A stretch of 49,629 nt of DNA from an uncultured Caryophanales bacterium (GTDB taxonomy: Bacteria > Bacillota_I > Bacilli_A > Acholeplasmatales > Anaeroplasmataceae): NCBI GenBank assembly GCA_946626535.1, contig CAMOUK010000008.1:1-49629 (forward strand). The letters run 5' to 3'. Both the position numbers and the translations under genes were made by a program. The notes under the pieces were generated by a model that saw nothing but the letters and a program-made list of their open reading frames with translations, searched no databases and was not told the DNA's origin. Positions 42,072 to 49,629 of this stretch are shown piece by piece (the first letter of the stretch is position 1; each line of letters starts with the position of its first letter).

Positions 42072-43817
42072 TTACATAGCCTCCTTACTTGTCATTTTTT
42101 GGAAGCTATATTGTTCATAATACCAGCCCTTTTGCTTCATAAGCTCCTCATGTGTACCACGCTCGATGATTTGTCCTCTATTTAAAACAATTATCTCATC
42201 AGCAAATACTACGGCAGATAGCCTATGGGCAATAATGATATTAGTCTTATTCTTTCTAAAATTCTTTATTGATTTAATAATATTAGCCTCTGTTTGACCA
42301 TCAACGGCAGACAGTGAATCATCTAATATCATTAAATCAGAATTTCTTAAGAACGCTCTTGCGATAGCTAATCTTTGTTTTTGTCCACCAGAAAGTGTAA
42401 CACCATATTCACCAACTATAGTGTCTAAACCCTCTGGAAGCTGTGGAATATCCTTTTCAAAATCAGCTAGCTTGATAGCTTGATTTATTTCATCCATACT
42501 AGCCTTTTCATTTCCAAGCCTTACATTATCTAAAACACTTCTAGAGAATAAGACATGTTCTTGTGGAACATAGCTTATTTTTCTTCTTATATCTTCCTTC
42601 TTATAATCCTCAACAGGATTATCATTTATAAATAATTTATTATCATCAATTGGATTTTGTCTTAATAATTGCTTAATTAATGATGATTTACCAGATGCTG
42701 TATAACCAACAACACCTAAGGTCTTGCCTTTTTCTAATCTAACATTAATATCGCTTAAGGCATTAAAATCATCACCTAAATACTTATAAGAAAAATTCTT
42801 AAATTCTAATGAATCTATCTCATTTAATTCAAGTGGATTTGTCTTATTAATAACAAGGCTTGATGAATCATAAATTTCATTTAATCTATCAACTGAAATA
42901 AGTGATTGATAGAAGTTATTAATTAAGTTACCAATAGTTACAAGTGGCATTCTAAACATATTGATATAGTAAATAAATCTTATTAATTCTGCAATTGTAA
43001 TTTCATTTTTATAATAGAAATAAGCACCTAAGCCATAACAAACTATCTTTGATATTTCAACAATTAATTGGAAAAGTGGATTAAAGATAATATTAATCTT
43101 TAAATTCTTCTTTTCAACCTCATATACCTCAGTTGAATAATTAAGTAGCTTCTTATAGTTTTCCTCCTCCTTTGAGAAGGCTCTAATAGTTCTTACATTT
43201 GTAATACTTTCAAGCACTACATTACTTAGTTCTGAATGCTTATCTCTAACCTTCTTCCAATTTCTTTTAACAATTGGTCTAAGTAGCATGTTAGAAATAA
43301 ATATTAAAGAAAGTGGTAAGAAGCACGCAATAGCAAGCTTATAATTAATTAAGCACATTGCGATAAAGGTAACAACGACACTCATTGATTCAACAAATAT
43401 CTTAGGTATTCTATTACCACCACTAAATTTAACCTGGTTTACATCACCTAAAGCTCTAGATAATAAATCTCCGTATTGGAACCTTTCAAAAAATGATGCA
43501 TCCTGGATTAATATATTATTCATATATTTAACCTGCAAAGCATAATAAAGCTCTGTAGTTAATCTATTTTGGAAGAACCTTAAAAATGCTGATGTTAAAT
43601 AAATCATCAGTGCGAAAAATAAATATGGAATTAGTATTTGGTATATTAAAAAATCTGATGTAATATCATTCTTTTCAATTGCTTCAGCTAGATTACCAGT
43701 AATATAAGCCGGAATTAGATTTAATACAGTTAAAGCCAAACCAAAGAAGATAACTAAAATATATCTATACCAGTTTTTCTTAATAAACCATTTCATACTC
43801 TTAATGATTTTAAACAT
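42072..43817 (-). CDS. Heterodimeric ABC exporter subunit with degenerate Walker B (LmrC/BmrC-like)
   Basis: Partner of the following gene, with six membrane spans and an ATPase domain. Walker A is GYTASGKSS, the signature is the canonical LSGGQKQR, and Walker B reads LMILDDS, with Asp replacing the catalytic Glu. Combined with the partner's altered signature, both defects fall in the same composite ATP site, leaving one consensus site from the partner's Walker motifs and this LSGGQ. That is the expected asymmetric design. It is first in the two-gene operon, with a TATAAT at 43842-43847 upstream but no clear -35 box. Confidence 0.92.
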   Translation of the reverse strand: MFKIIKSMKWFIKKNWYRYILVIFFGLALTVLNLIPAYITGNLAEAIEKNDITSDFLIYQILIPYLFFALMIYLTSAFLRFFQNRLTTELYYALQVKYMNNILIQDASFFERFQYGDLLSRALGDVNQVKFSGGNRIPKIFVESMSVVVTFIAMCLINYKLAIACFLPLSLIFISNMLLRPIVKRNWKKVRDKHSELSNVVLESITNVRTIRAFSKEEENYKKLLNYSTEVYEVEKKNLKINIIFNPLFQLIVEISKIVCYGLGAYFYYKNEITIAELIRFIYYINMFRMPLVTIGNLINNFYQSLISVDRLNEIYDSSSLVINKTNPLELNEIDSLEFKNFSYKYLGDDFNALSDINVRLEKGKTLGVVGYTASGKSSLIKQLLRQNPIDDNKLFINDNPVEDYKKEDIRRKISYVPQEHVLFSRSVLDNVRLGNEKASMDEINQAIKLADFEKDIPQLPEGLDTIVGEYGVTLSGGQKQRLAIARAFLRNSDLMILDDSLSAVDGQTEANIIKSIKNFRKNKTNIIIAHRLSAVVFADEIIVLNRGQIIERGTHEELMKQKGWYYEQYSFQKMTSKEAM

Positions 43818-43908
43818 GGTCCTACCTTCTTTCTTTTTTAAATTATAATTCTATTAGTATATTTTTAAAAGGAAAAAGTAACACAAATCTTTTTGAATAA
43901 TAAAGGTC

Positions 43909-43928
43909 AAGCTTTCAACTTGACCTAA
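43909..43928 (-). terminator. Terminator of rfbB
   Basis: On the minus strand GGTCAAG pairs with CTTGACC around a six-base loop, followed by an interrupted T-tract (TTTATTATT). It begins six bases past the rfbB TAG stop. Confidence 0.75.
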
Positions 43929-43932
43929 TAAT

Positions 43933-44961
43933 CTATCTATTACCGTACATTTCCTTATAGTATTCCTGATATGCGCCAGATGTACATTCTTCCATCCAGT
44001 CCATATGATTCTTATACCAATCGATAGTTAATTTAATACCATCCTTAAACATTGTAGTTGGAGCCCAACCTAATTCCTTCATCGCCTTAGATGGATCAAT
44101 TGCATATCTTTGGTCATGACCCTTTCTATCTGCAACATATGTAATTAAGCTTTCTGGCTTATTTAATTCCTTTAGGATAATTTTAACAATTTCAATATTA
44201 GCCTTTTCGTTATGACCACCTAAATTATATACTTCTCCAACCTTACCCTTTTCAAGTACGGCTAAAATTCCATAACAATGATCCTTAACATATAACCAGT
44301 CTCTTACATTTAGGCCTTCACCATATACTGGAAGTGGCTTATCATGAGAGGCATTATTAATCATTAAAGGAATTAGCTTTTCAGGGAATTGATATGGTCC
44401 ATAGTTATTTGAGCATCTTGAAATACTAACTGGTAAGCCATATGTTCTATGATATGCTAAAACAAGTAAATCTGCAGATGCCTTAGATGTTGAATATGGG
44501 CTTGATGTATGAATTGGTGTATCCTCATGGAAGAATAAATCAGGTCTATCAAGTGGAAGATCACCATAAACCTCATCTGTTCCAACCTGATGGAATCTTT
44601 CAACACCAAATTTTCTTGATGCGTCCATCATAACTTGAGTACCTAAGATATTTGTTTCTAGGAAGATACCAGGATTTTCAATTGATCTATCAACGTGAGA
44701 TTCAGCTGCGAAATTAACAACGATATCTGGTCTTTCCTTTTCAAAAATCTTAAATATACCATCCCTATTTCTAATATCTTCCTTATAGAAGACAAAATTA
44801 GGATTTTCTAATGCTTTATTTAATGTATGGAAATTTGCAGCGTAAGTAAGAGAATCTACGCATACAACCTTCCAGTCTTTTCTTTCATCTAATAATAAAT
44901 ATACAAAGTTAGAGCCAATAAAACCTGCTCCACCAGTAACTAAAACTGTCTTTTTTGCCAT
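43933..44961 (-). CDS. rfbB: dTDP-glucose 4,6-dehydratase
   Basis: RfbB (RmlB) makes dTDP-4-keto-6-deoxyglucose, the branch point to dTDP-rhamnose and other deoxysugars. It is an extended SDR enzyme: NAD motif GGAGFIGSNF, NFAAESHVDRS, the dehydratase signature TDEVYGDL, and the catalytic YSTSKAS (YxxxK), then NNYGPYQFPEKLIP. Length is 342. The usual rfbA, rfbC and rfbD partners are not next to it, so it is either an orphan or its partners are elsewhere. It is monocistronic. Confidence 0.95.
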   Translation of the reverse strand: MAKKTVLVTGGAGFIGSNFVYLLLDERKDWKVVCVDSLTYAANFHTLNKALENPNFVFYKEDIRNRDGIFKIFEKERPDIVVNFAAESHVDRSIENPGIFLETNILGTQVMMDASRKFGVERFHQVGTDEVYGDLPLDRPDLFFHEDTPIHTSSPYSTSKASADLLVLAYHRTYGLPVSISRCSNNYGPYQFPEKLIPLMINNASHDKPLPVYGEGLNVRDWLYVKDHCYGILAVLEKGKVGEVYNLGGHNEKANIEIVKIILKELNKPESLITYVADRKGHDQRYAIDPSKAMKELGWAPTTMFKDGIKLTIDWYKNHMDWMEECTSGAYQEYYKEMYGNR

Positions 44962-44993
44962 AATAAAAAAACTCCTTTTTATATTGTCACTAG

Positions 44994-44999
44994 ATTATA
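44994..44999 (-). promoter_or_regulatory. Extended -10 promoter of rfbB
   Basis: On the minus strand TG-G-TATAAT forms an extended -10 element with no strong -35 box. AAAGGAG precedes the rfbB start. Confidence 0.6.
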
Positions 45000-45082
45000 C
45001 CATATTTCAACATATTTTTGGTATCTTTTTATATAAAAAAGAGATTTTATTTTTATAATATTTGAGGAAAAGATTACTAATT

Positions 45083-45110
45083 AAAAAAAGCCACATTCAT
45101 TTGAATGTGG
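45083..45110 (-). terminator. Terminator of the barnase-domain lipoprotein gene
   Basis: On the minus strand CCACATTCA pairs with TGAATGTGG around a short loop, followed by C and seven T, nine bases after the stop codon. Confidence 0.92.
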
Positions 45111-45119
45111 TTTTTATTT

Positions 45120-48100
45120 TTAATCAGTTGCAGGAACTGCAAAAATTGCAAATTGTGCTGATAACCATTCAGTAGTTAAAATAAATCTTTCATTTGTTGA
45201 ATCATAGCCTAAAACAGCAGTAACTCCATCTATACCAAATGTACTATAATAATTTCCAATTTGTTCACAAGCCATGAAGGATATGTTATCAATCATGCTT
45301 GCATCTAGACTGAAGCATAATGCTTCAGTTGTTGAATAGCATATTTCATAAGTTTCTTTATTATAAGAAATATAATATTTTACATCTTCTCTTAATACAT
45401 ATAATTTGTAATATATATTTGTACATGCTTCTGAAAATTCTGTTGCAGGAATTACTTCAATTACTTTTTCAAAATGTAGCTTTTCAAAAACTGCATTTTC
45501 GCCAGTCTTTAAATAAGTTCCATTAGTTGAAGTATATGAATCATAAGCTCCGTTTGCTACATCTGTTAAGCATAAATTATTCTTTAAATCAACAATTAAG
45601 AACTCTCCAGTTTCAGTAATGTCATCTAAAGATTCAACTTGCTTTACAGTTGTTTCAGTCATTTTAACTGGTTTTACATATTTATATAGAGGTAATGGAG
45701 TTATATTTGAAGTGCTAGGTGGAATAATCTTATGATTATTGCTATCATATCCCAAGTATACCCACACACCATCAATAGAAAGAGGTGACATTAAAGTATA
45801 TTCTACGTCAGGGTTTTGGTCTACCACATATAAATATGCCTTTCTTCCACTATTTATATATCCCATAAAATATGATGATGTTGTTGAGCTATAGATAAAT
45901 TCATTATTTACCTTATCATATACTAAATAATATTTTACATCATCTCTTAATACATAGATTTCATAATAATCATCATTATTTTTTTGTGAATGTCTTACAA
46001 AATGTAGCGCTTCATATTCTCCACCCTTACTGATAGATAAGACATTAGTTTCGCTATCAATTTTATAAATTGCTTCATTCTTATCTGTTAAGCATGAATT
46101 TGAATTAGGATCTAACAGTAAGCATGAATCTTCTTCTGTAATTTTTTCTAAATCACCCACAAGCTTATAAGGTGCTTCTTCCATTTCAATTTGAATTTCA
46201 AGCTTATATAGAAATTGGAATGAAGCTCTCTTATTATCAATCATAACAAATTTAGAAGCTTGTGAATCATAAGCTAAATACCACCATGTTTCATTAGTAT
46301 AAAGAGATGTTGGATTTCCTTCATCATTTAAATAACCAAATTTAATGTAGGTAGTTCCATCAGATTCTACTTCAACAAAATAATAACAATCAAGGCTAGT
46401 TGTAAATGTTATACTATAATCTTCACTTGAATAAGACATATAATATTTTACATTATCTATTAATACATATATTTCGTAATAATCTCCTAAAACACTTGTA
46501 TGCTTAGCAAAATACATTGGTTCAAATGAAGCATCCGCGCTAATTTGTAAATCATATAACCATAATTCAGCTTCTTCATATTTACCACCATTTAAATCAG
46601 TTAAGCATTTCTTATTATCAAGATTAACTAATATATATGTATGGTATTTATCAATTTGGTCAATACCATATACCTTTTGATATTCACTTGGAATCATTTG
46701 AACTTCAGTATTTCCACCTTCATCAGGTGTAGCACCTTCAATATCACAGAATCTATATAAAACTATTGGTTGTTGACTGCCTATTGAATAAGTACGCCAG
46801 TTACCAGAATTATATTGTAATGCATTATTATCGTAAGTTAATATGATATTTCCTTGGCTAAATTGAACAGTCCATAATGTTTTAGTATTACGAGCTAAAT
46901 CCTTCTTAGCACCACCATAGCCATAATAAACCTTTTCATCAGATTGTAACTTATACATATAATATCCATTACCTGATTTTTCAAAATAGAATGAATCTAT
47001 TTGATATTCTCCCACTTGAGATGATGGAGTGCTTTCATCAAATTCTAAAACGCCGTTAACAGCTCTTAAATAGCCACTACCAGAATATGTTCTAGTTGAT
47101 GTACCAGTTCCATAAACTAACTCATATTGATTACCTTCAACAATTCCGCTATATGTAGTTACTTGTTGCCACTTTGCAGTTTTTGAATTAATCATGTCAG
47201 CAGGTGCATAGTTAGCATAATAATCTTGATGATTAAAATTATCAACAACTGGATCTACTACATCTCCTCCAGTGCCACCTTGACCTTCGACGATATTAGC
47301 ATCAAAGCCATCAAATGTTACAGTTGGAGCTGTTGAATAAGAAATTGAAGCTATTCTTCCTTCAGCATTAAATCTATTAGACCATGTACCGTTATTTAAA
47401 TATTCAATAAATGTATTATAGTGGTCATCTGTATAAATACATACAGGTGAGCTGTCATAGCCTGTAGCTGTCCAGCCTCTTTCCCATACAACAACACGAC
47501 CAACTCCACGTGATGACGTAGAATATGAACCATCTACATCTATATCTAATTCATAATAAACACCATTGCCATACCATGGAATAGCTCTACAATATCCATC
47601 GGTTCTATCATATTCTGAAACCTTTCTAGTACTTGAACCAAATGTAGATTGAATACCATTTACATTCTTAGAATAATTTGCAGGCCATCTTTTGAATAAT
47701 GTGTAATAGATACATACTTCTAAAGGATCTGTAATAGTCGCATCATCTTTTACTTCTGAATGCTTTTTAACATAATCAGCTGTATAATATGTAAATTCTT
47801 TTGTTTGAGTTACTTTATATTTATGTGTTGCCTCATCATATTCATAAGCGATAGGAGCTGTAATCTTAGACTCTCCAGCTACTAAGCTCTTATTATATGT
47901 TATAGGATTAATTCTTGTTTTACCTTCTCCTGAAGTTTGTTCGTAAACAGGATTTGTTGTTGAACTATTATCATAATCAATACTAAATGATGTAACATAA
48001 CAAGTATAGTCGCCCGAATTAATACTAAAATATTGATACATTGATAAATTAACATCAATTGTTTCAGTTGCCTTGGTTGATGTAGGCTCTAAGAAATATA

Positions 48101-48842
48101 CATAATCTAAACAGTTATCATCCTTACCAAATCTAATATTTGGCTTAGTTGGAGTTGCAGTTTCAGGTGAAGTAGCAGTATATGTAATTTCAAACTTATT
48201 AATTCCACCAAATGGAGTTACATTGAATAAGCCGCCTTCTCTTCCATGATATAATGTCTCATTATAATGTGAATTATCAGGCCTAATAATTACTGAGTCA
48301 CTATTCTTACCATATCTATAGCAAGAATATTTAATACCATCAATAGTTGTACCTTCACTTGAATTATTGAAGTTAGTTTCATATTTACCAGTTGCAAAGC
48401 TACTAGCATTAGCTGTTGTATGCTTAGCACTTGTATGAGAATCCTTACTAAATTCTAAATTAGTAGGAATATATAAGCCATTTTCAACAACACCATATTC
48501 AACATTTGGGTCTAAATTATTCTCTTCCCACTTAGCATAAATAGATATATTAGAAGTTATCTTAGTATCAAAATTAAACTTAGTTGTTAATGCCCGGTCA
48601 CTATACCAGCCCATAAAATTATAGCCAGCTCTAGTAGGATTATTTACATTGCTTAACTTATTTCCTTCCTTAACTTCTATTTCTTGATTGTTTGAGCCAT
48701 TGTTTAAAACAAGTGTTACCTTATAGGTTGTATCAACAACACCACTTGGATCTCCACCATCTGGAGTTTTCTTATCACAGGCTACAAAGCTAAATGATAA
48801 TATTAATAATACTATTATTAATAACTTTTTAAATTTCTTCAT
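45120..48842 (-). CDS. Giant lipoprotein: InlB-type repeat, barnase-like RNase domain, tandem C-terminal modules
   Basis: The lipobox is FVAC with Cys22. Residues about 39-106 are an InlB B-repeat (Listeria-Bacteroides repeat: AGYNFMGWYSD, then ISIYAKWEE). A beta-rich module (about 120-290) follows. Residues about 375-482 match barnase-type RNases: VCIYYTLFKRWPANY, YYELDI with Glu431, RGVGR with Arg445 and Arg449, and TDDHYNTF with His474. These correspond to barnase Glu73, Arg83, Arg87 and His102, so the active site looks intact. A Gly-rich linker (about 519-528) leads to a diverged module (about 560-698) and three tandem modules (about 725-882, 896-1056, 1070-1236) sharing YYxxYVLxDxVKYY and a late YLGYDS. 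No barstar-like inhibitor gene is adjacent. An extracellular RNase or toxin role is inferred. Confidence 0.82.
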   Translation of the reverse strand: MKKFKKLLIIVLLILSFSFVACDKKTPDGGDPSGVVDTTYKVTLVLNNGSNNQEIEVKEGNKLSNVNNPTRAGYNFMGWYSDRALTTKFNFDTKITSNISIYAKWEENNLDPNVEYGVVENGLYIPTNLEFSKDSHTSAKHTTANASSFATGKYETNFNNSSEGTTIDGIKYSCYRYGKNSDSVIIRPDNSHYNETLYHGREGGLFNVTPFGGINKFEITYTATSPETATPTKPNIRFGKDDNCLDYVYFLEPTSTKATETIDVNLSMYQYFSINSGDYTCYVTSFSIDYDNSSTTNPVYEQTSGEGKTRINPITYNKSLVAGESKITAPIAYEYDEATHKYKVTQTKEFTYYTADYVKKHSEVKDDATITDPLEVCIYYTLFKRWPANYSKNVNGIQSTFGSSTRKVSEYDRTDGYCRAIPWYGNGVYYELDIDVDGSYSTSSRGVGRVVVWERGWTATGYDSSPVCIYTDDHYNTFIEYLNNGTWSNRFNAEGRIASISYSTAPTVTFDGFDANIVEGQGGTGGDVVDPVVDNFNHQDYYANYAPADMINSKTAKWQQVTTYSGIVEGNQYELVYGTGTSTRTYSGSGYLRAVNGVLEFDESTPSSQVGEYQIDSFYFEKSGNGYYMYKLQSDEKVYYGYGGAKKDLARNTKTLWTVQFSQGNIILTYDNNALQYNSGNWRTYSIGSQQPIVLYRFCDIEGATPDEGGNTEVQMIPSEYQKVYGIDQIDKYHTYILVNLDNKKCLTDLNGGKYEEAELWLYDLQISADASFEPMYFAKHTSVLGDYYEIYVLIDNVKYYMSYSSEDYSITFTTSLDCYYFVEVESDGTTYIKFGYLNDEGNPTSLYTNETWWYLAYDSQASKFVMIDNKRASFQFLYKLEIQIEMEEAPYKLVGDLEKITEEDSCLLLDPNSNSCLTDKNEAIYKIDSETNVLSISKGGEYEALHFVRHSQKNNDDYYEIYVLRDDVKYYLVYDKVNNEFIYSSTTSSYFMGYINSGRKAYLYVVDQNPDVEYTLMSPLSIDGVWVYLGYDSNNHKIIPPSTSNITPLPLYKYVKPVKMTETTVKQVESLDDITETGEFLIVDLKNNLCLTDVANGAYDSYTSTNGTYLKTGENAVFEKLHFEKVIEVIPATEFSEACTNIYYKLYVLREDVKYYISYNKETYEICYSTTEALCFSLDASMIDNISFMACEQIGNYYSTFGIDGVTAVLGYDSTNERFILTTEWLSAQFAIFAVPATD

Positions 48843-48873
48843 ATAGAGTACCCCTTTTTTACCACTATAAGAA

Positions 48874-48902
48874 ATTATATCAATTTATGAAAACAATTTC
48901 AA
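48874..48902 (-). promoter_or_regulatory. Promoter of the barnase-domain lipoprotein gene
   Basis: On the minus strand TTGAAA (plus 48897-48902) and TATAAT (48874-48879) are 17 bases apart, with TG before the -10 box. The ribosome site AAAAGGGGTA resembles that of malE. Confidence 0.82.
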
Positions 48903-48904
48903 AT

Positions 48905-48932
48905 AAAAAAGATGCTGAATAAATTCAGCATC
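48905..48932 (-). terminator. Terminator of nifJ
   Basis: On the minus strand GATGCTGAAT pairs with ATTCAGCATC around a short loop, then six T, 14 bases past the nifJ stop. Confidence 0.93.
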
Positions 48933-48946
48933 GATTTTTATATTAA

Positions 48947-49629
48947 TTACTTATTAGGATATTCCTTATTAGCCATTTCTACATAATGGTTGTATCTCTT
49001 TTGAGCATCCTTAATATTTAATTCAAGAAGCTCTTGAGCCTTTGTAGGGTTAACAGCTACTAATTGGCTGTAACGACCTTCGTTCATTAAGAAGTCGTTG
49101 TACTTAGACCAATCTGGTTCCTTAGAATCCATTTGGAATGGGTTCTTGCCTTCCTTAGCTAGATCAGGGTTGAATCTGAATGTTGGGAAGTATCCGCATT
49201 CAGTAGCCTTCTTAGCTTCCATTTGGCTCATGAATAAGCCCTTCTTAATGTTATGAGCGATACAAGGAGCATAGCAGATTACGATAGATGGACCATTATA
49301 AGCTTCAGCTTCCTTTAATGCCTTAATAACTTGGTTTTGGTTATAACCATGAGATACTGTAGCAACATAAACATGACCATAAGACATAGCGATTGAAGCT
49401 AAATCCTTCTTGAATGTTGGCTTACCAGCAGCAGCGAACTTAGCAATAGCACCAGTTCTTGAAGACTTAGATGCTTGTCCACCTGTATTTGAGTAAACCT
49501 CAGTATCTACAACTAAGATATTAACATCTTGGTTATTTGCTATAACATGGTCAAGTCCACCATAACCGATATCATAAGCCCAACCATCACCACCGATGAT
49601 CCATTGAGAAACCTTAACTAGGTAATCCT
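48947..49629 (-). CDS. nifJ: Pyruvate:ferredoxin (flavodoxin) oxidoreductase, C-terminal part (runs off window)
   Basis: The reading frame continues to the right edge without a start, so only the last 226 residues are present. They form the thiamine-pyrophosphate-binding domain: GGDGWAYDIGYGGLDHVIANN, described by its key GDGWAYDIG, then DTEVYSNTGGQASKS, AKFAAAGK, MSYGHVYVA, YNGPSIVICYAPCIAHN and GKNPFQMDSKEPDW. The enzyme oxidises pyruvate to acetyl-CoA and CO2 and reduces ferredoxin or flavodoxin, typical of anaerobic fermentation. The ATG at 49387 is an internal Met, not the gene start. Confidence 0.96.
   Translation of the reverse strand, partial: DYLVKVSQWIIGGDGWAYDIGYGGLDHVIANNQDVNILVVDTEVYSNTGGQASKSSRTGAIAKFAAAGKPTFKKDLASIAMSYGHVYVATVSHGYNQNQVIKALKEAEAYNGPSIVICYAPCIAHNIKKGLFMSQMEAKKATECGYFPTFRFNPDLAKEGKNPFQMDSKEPDWSKYNDFLMNEGRYSQLVAVNPTKAQELLELNIKDAQKRYNHYVEMANKEYPNK

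Noticed and set aside
44962..45119. A hidden small gene or RNA in the gap between rfbB and the large lipoprotein
   Set aside because: The gap is explained by the rfbB promoter and a terminator; the remaining bases are A+T-rich with only a weak hairpin near 45022-45045.
48843..48946. A barstar-like inhibitor gene next to the barnase-domain lipoprotein, making a toxin-immunity pair
   Set aside because: The flanks hold only the promoter and the nifJ terminator on one side and a terminator plus the rfbB promoter on the other; no small acidic reading frame is present.

Overview
The window comes from an AT-rich, low-G+C Gram-positive bacterium, most likely an uncultured gut member of the Bacilli (Erysipelotrichia/RF39-like). 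The evidence is the A+T bias, G-rich Shine-Dalgarno sites, sigma-A-type promoters, T-tailed hairpin terminators, many lipobox lipoproteins, HPr kinase with PpaX, WhiA, and a pyruvate:ferredoxin oxidoreductase. TGA is a stop codon (walJ, aroE and tyrA end in ATGA overlaps), so the Mycoplasma code does not apply. All genes but three lie on the minus strand. Lineage is inferred from gene content, not from a phylogeny.

Layout. 1-43: 5' tip of a group IIC intron running off the left edge, just past a terminator. 87-12075: a polysaccharide operon read malE, malF, malG, msmK, alpha-amylase, type I pullulanase, GH53 galactanase. The malE promoter carries LacI/CcpA-type dyads, and a hairpin terminator separates malE from malF. 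12309-15295: uxaB-uxaA for galacturonate/tagaturonate catabolism, so pectin, galactan and starch use sit together. 15440-16749: walJ-rlmH. 16941-23011 (+): two giant lipoproteins resembling parvulin foldases interrupted by EF-hand-like acidic loops. 23082-27232: transglutaminase-like lipoprotein, tex, and a membrane-anchored thioredoxin-fold-like protein.

27303-31191: an operon of a small membrane protein, hprK, a fused lgt::ppaX gene and whiA. HprK yields pyrophosphate when it dephosphorylates Ser-P-HPr, and PpaX hydrolyses pyrophosphate; the CcpA-like sites at malE would be a downstream target. 31271-32312: gpx and ohrR with an OhrR-type palindrome. 32468-33199 (+): a putative esterase, ending in a palindrome shared with the convergent gene. 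33208-39300: compact shikimate/tyrosine operon tyrA-aroB-aroA-chorismate mutase-aroE-aroC plus a short GltD-like flavoprotein. 39354-44961: DegV, a heterodimeric ABC exporter and an orphan rfbB. 45120-48842: a 1,240-residue lipoprotein with an InlB-type repeat, a barnase-like RNase domain with its catalytic residues kept, and tandem C-terminal modules. 48947-49629: C-terminal part of nifJ.

The strongest leads for something undescribed are the EF-hand-interrupted parvulin pair, the barnase-domain lipoprotein, the lgt::ppaX fusion beside hprK, and the recurrent placing of stop codons inside terminator stems, including one palindrome that holds the stop codons of two convergent genes. No tRNA, rRNA, CRISPR array or riboswitch was recognised.
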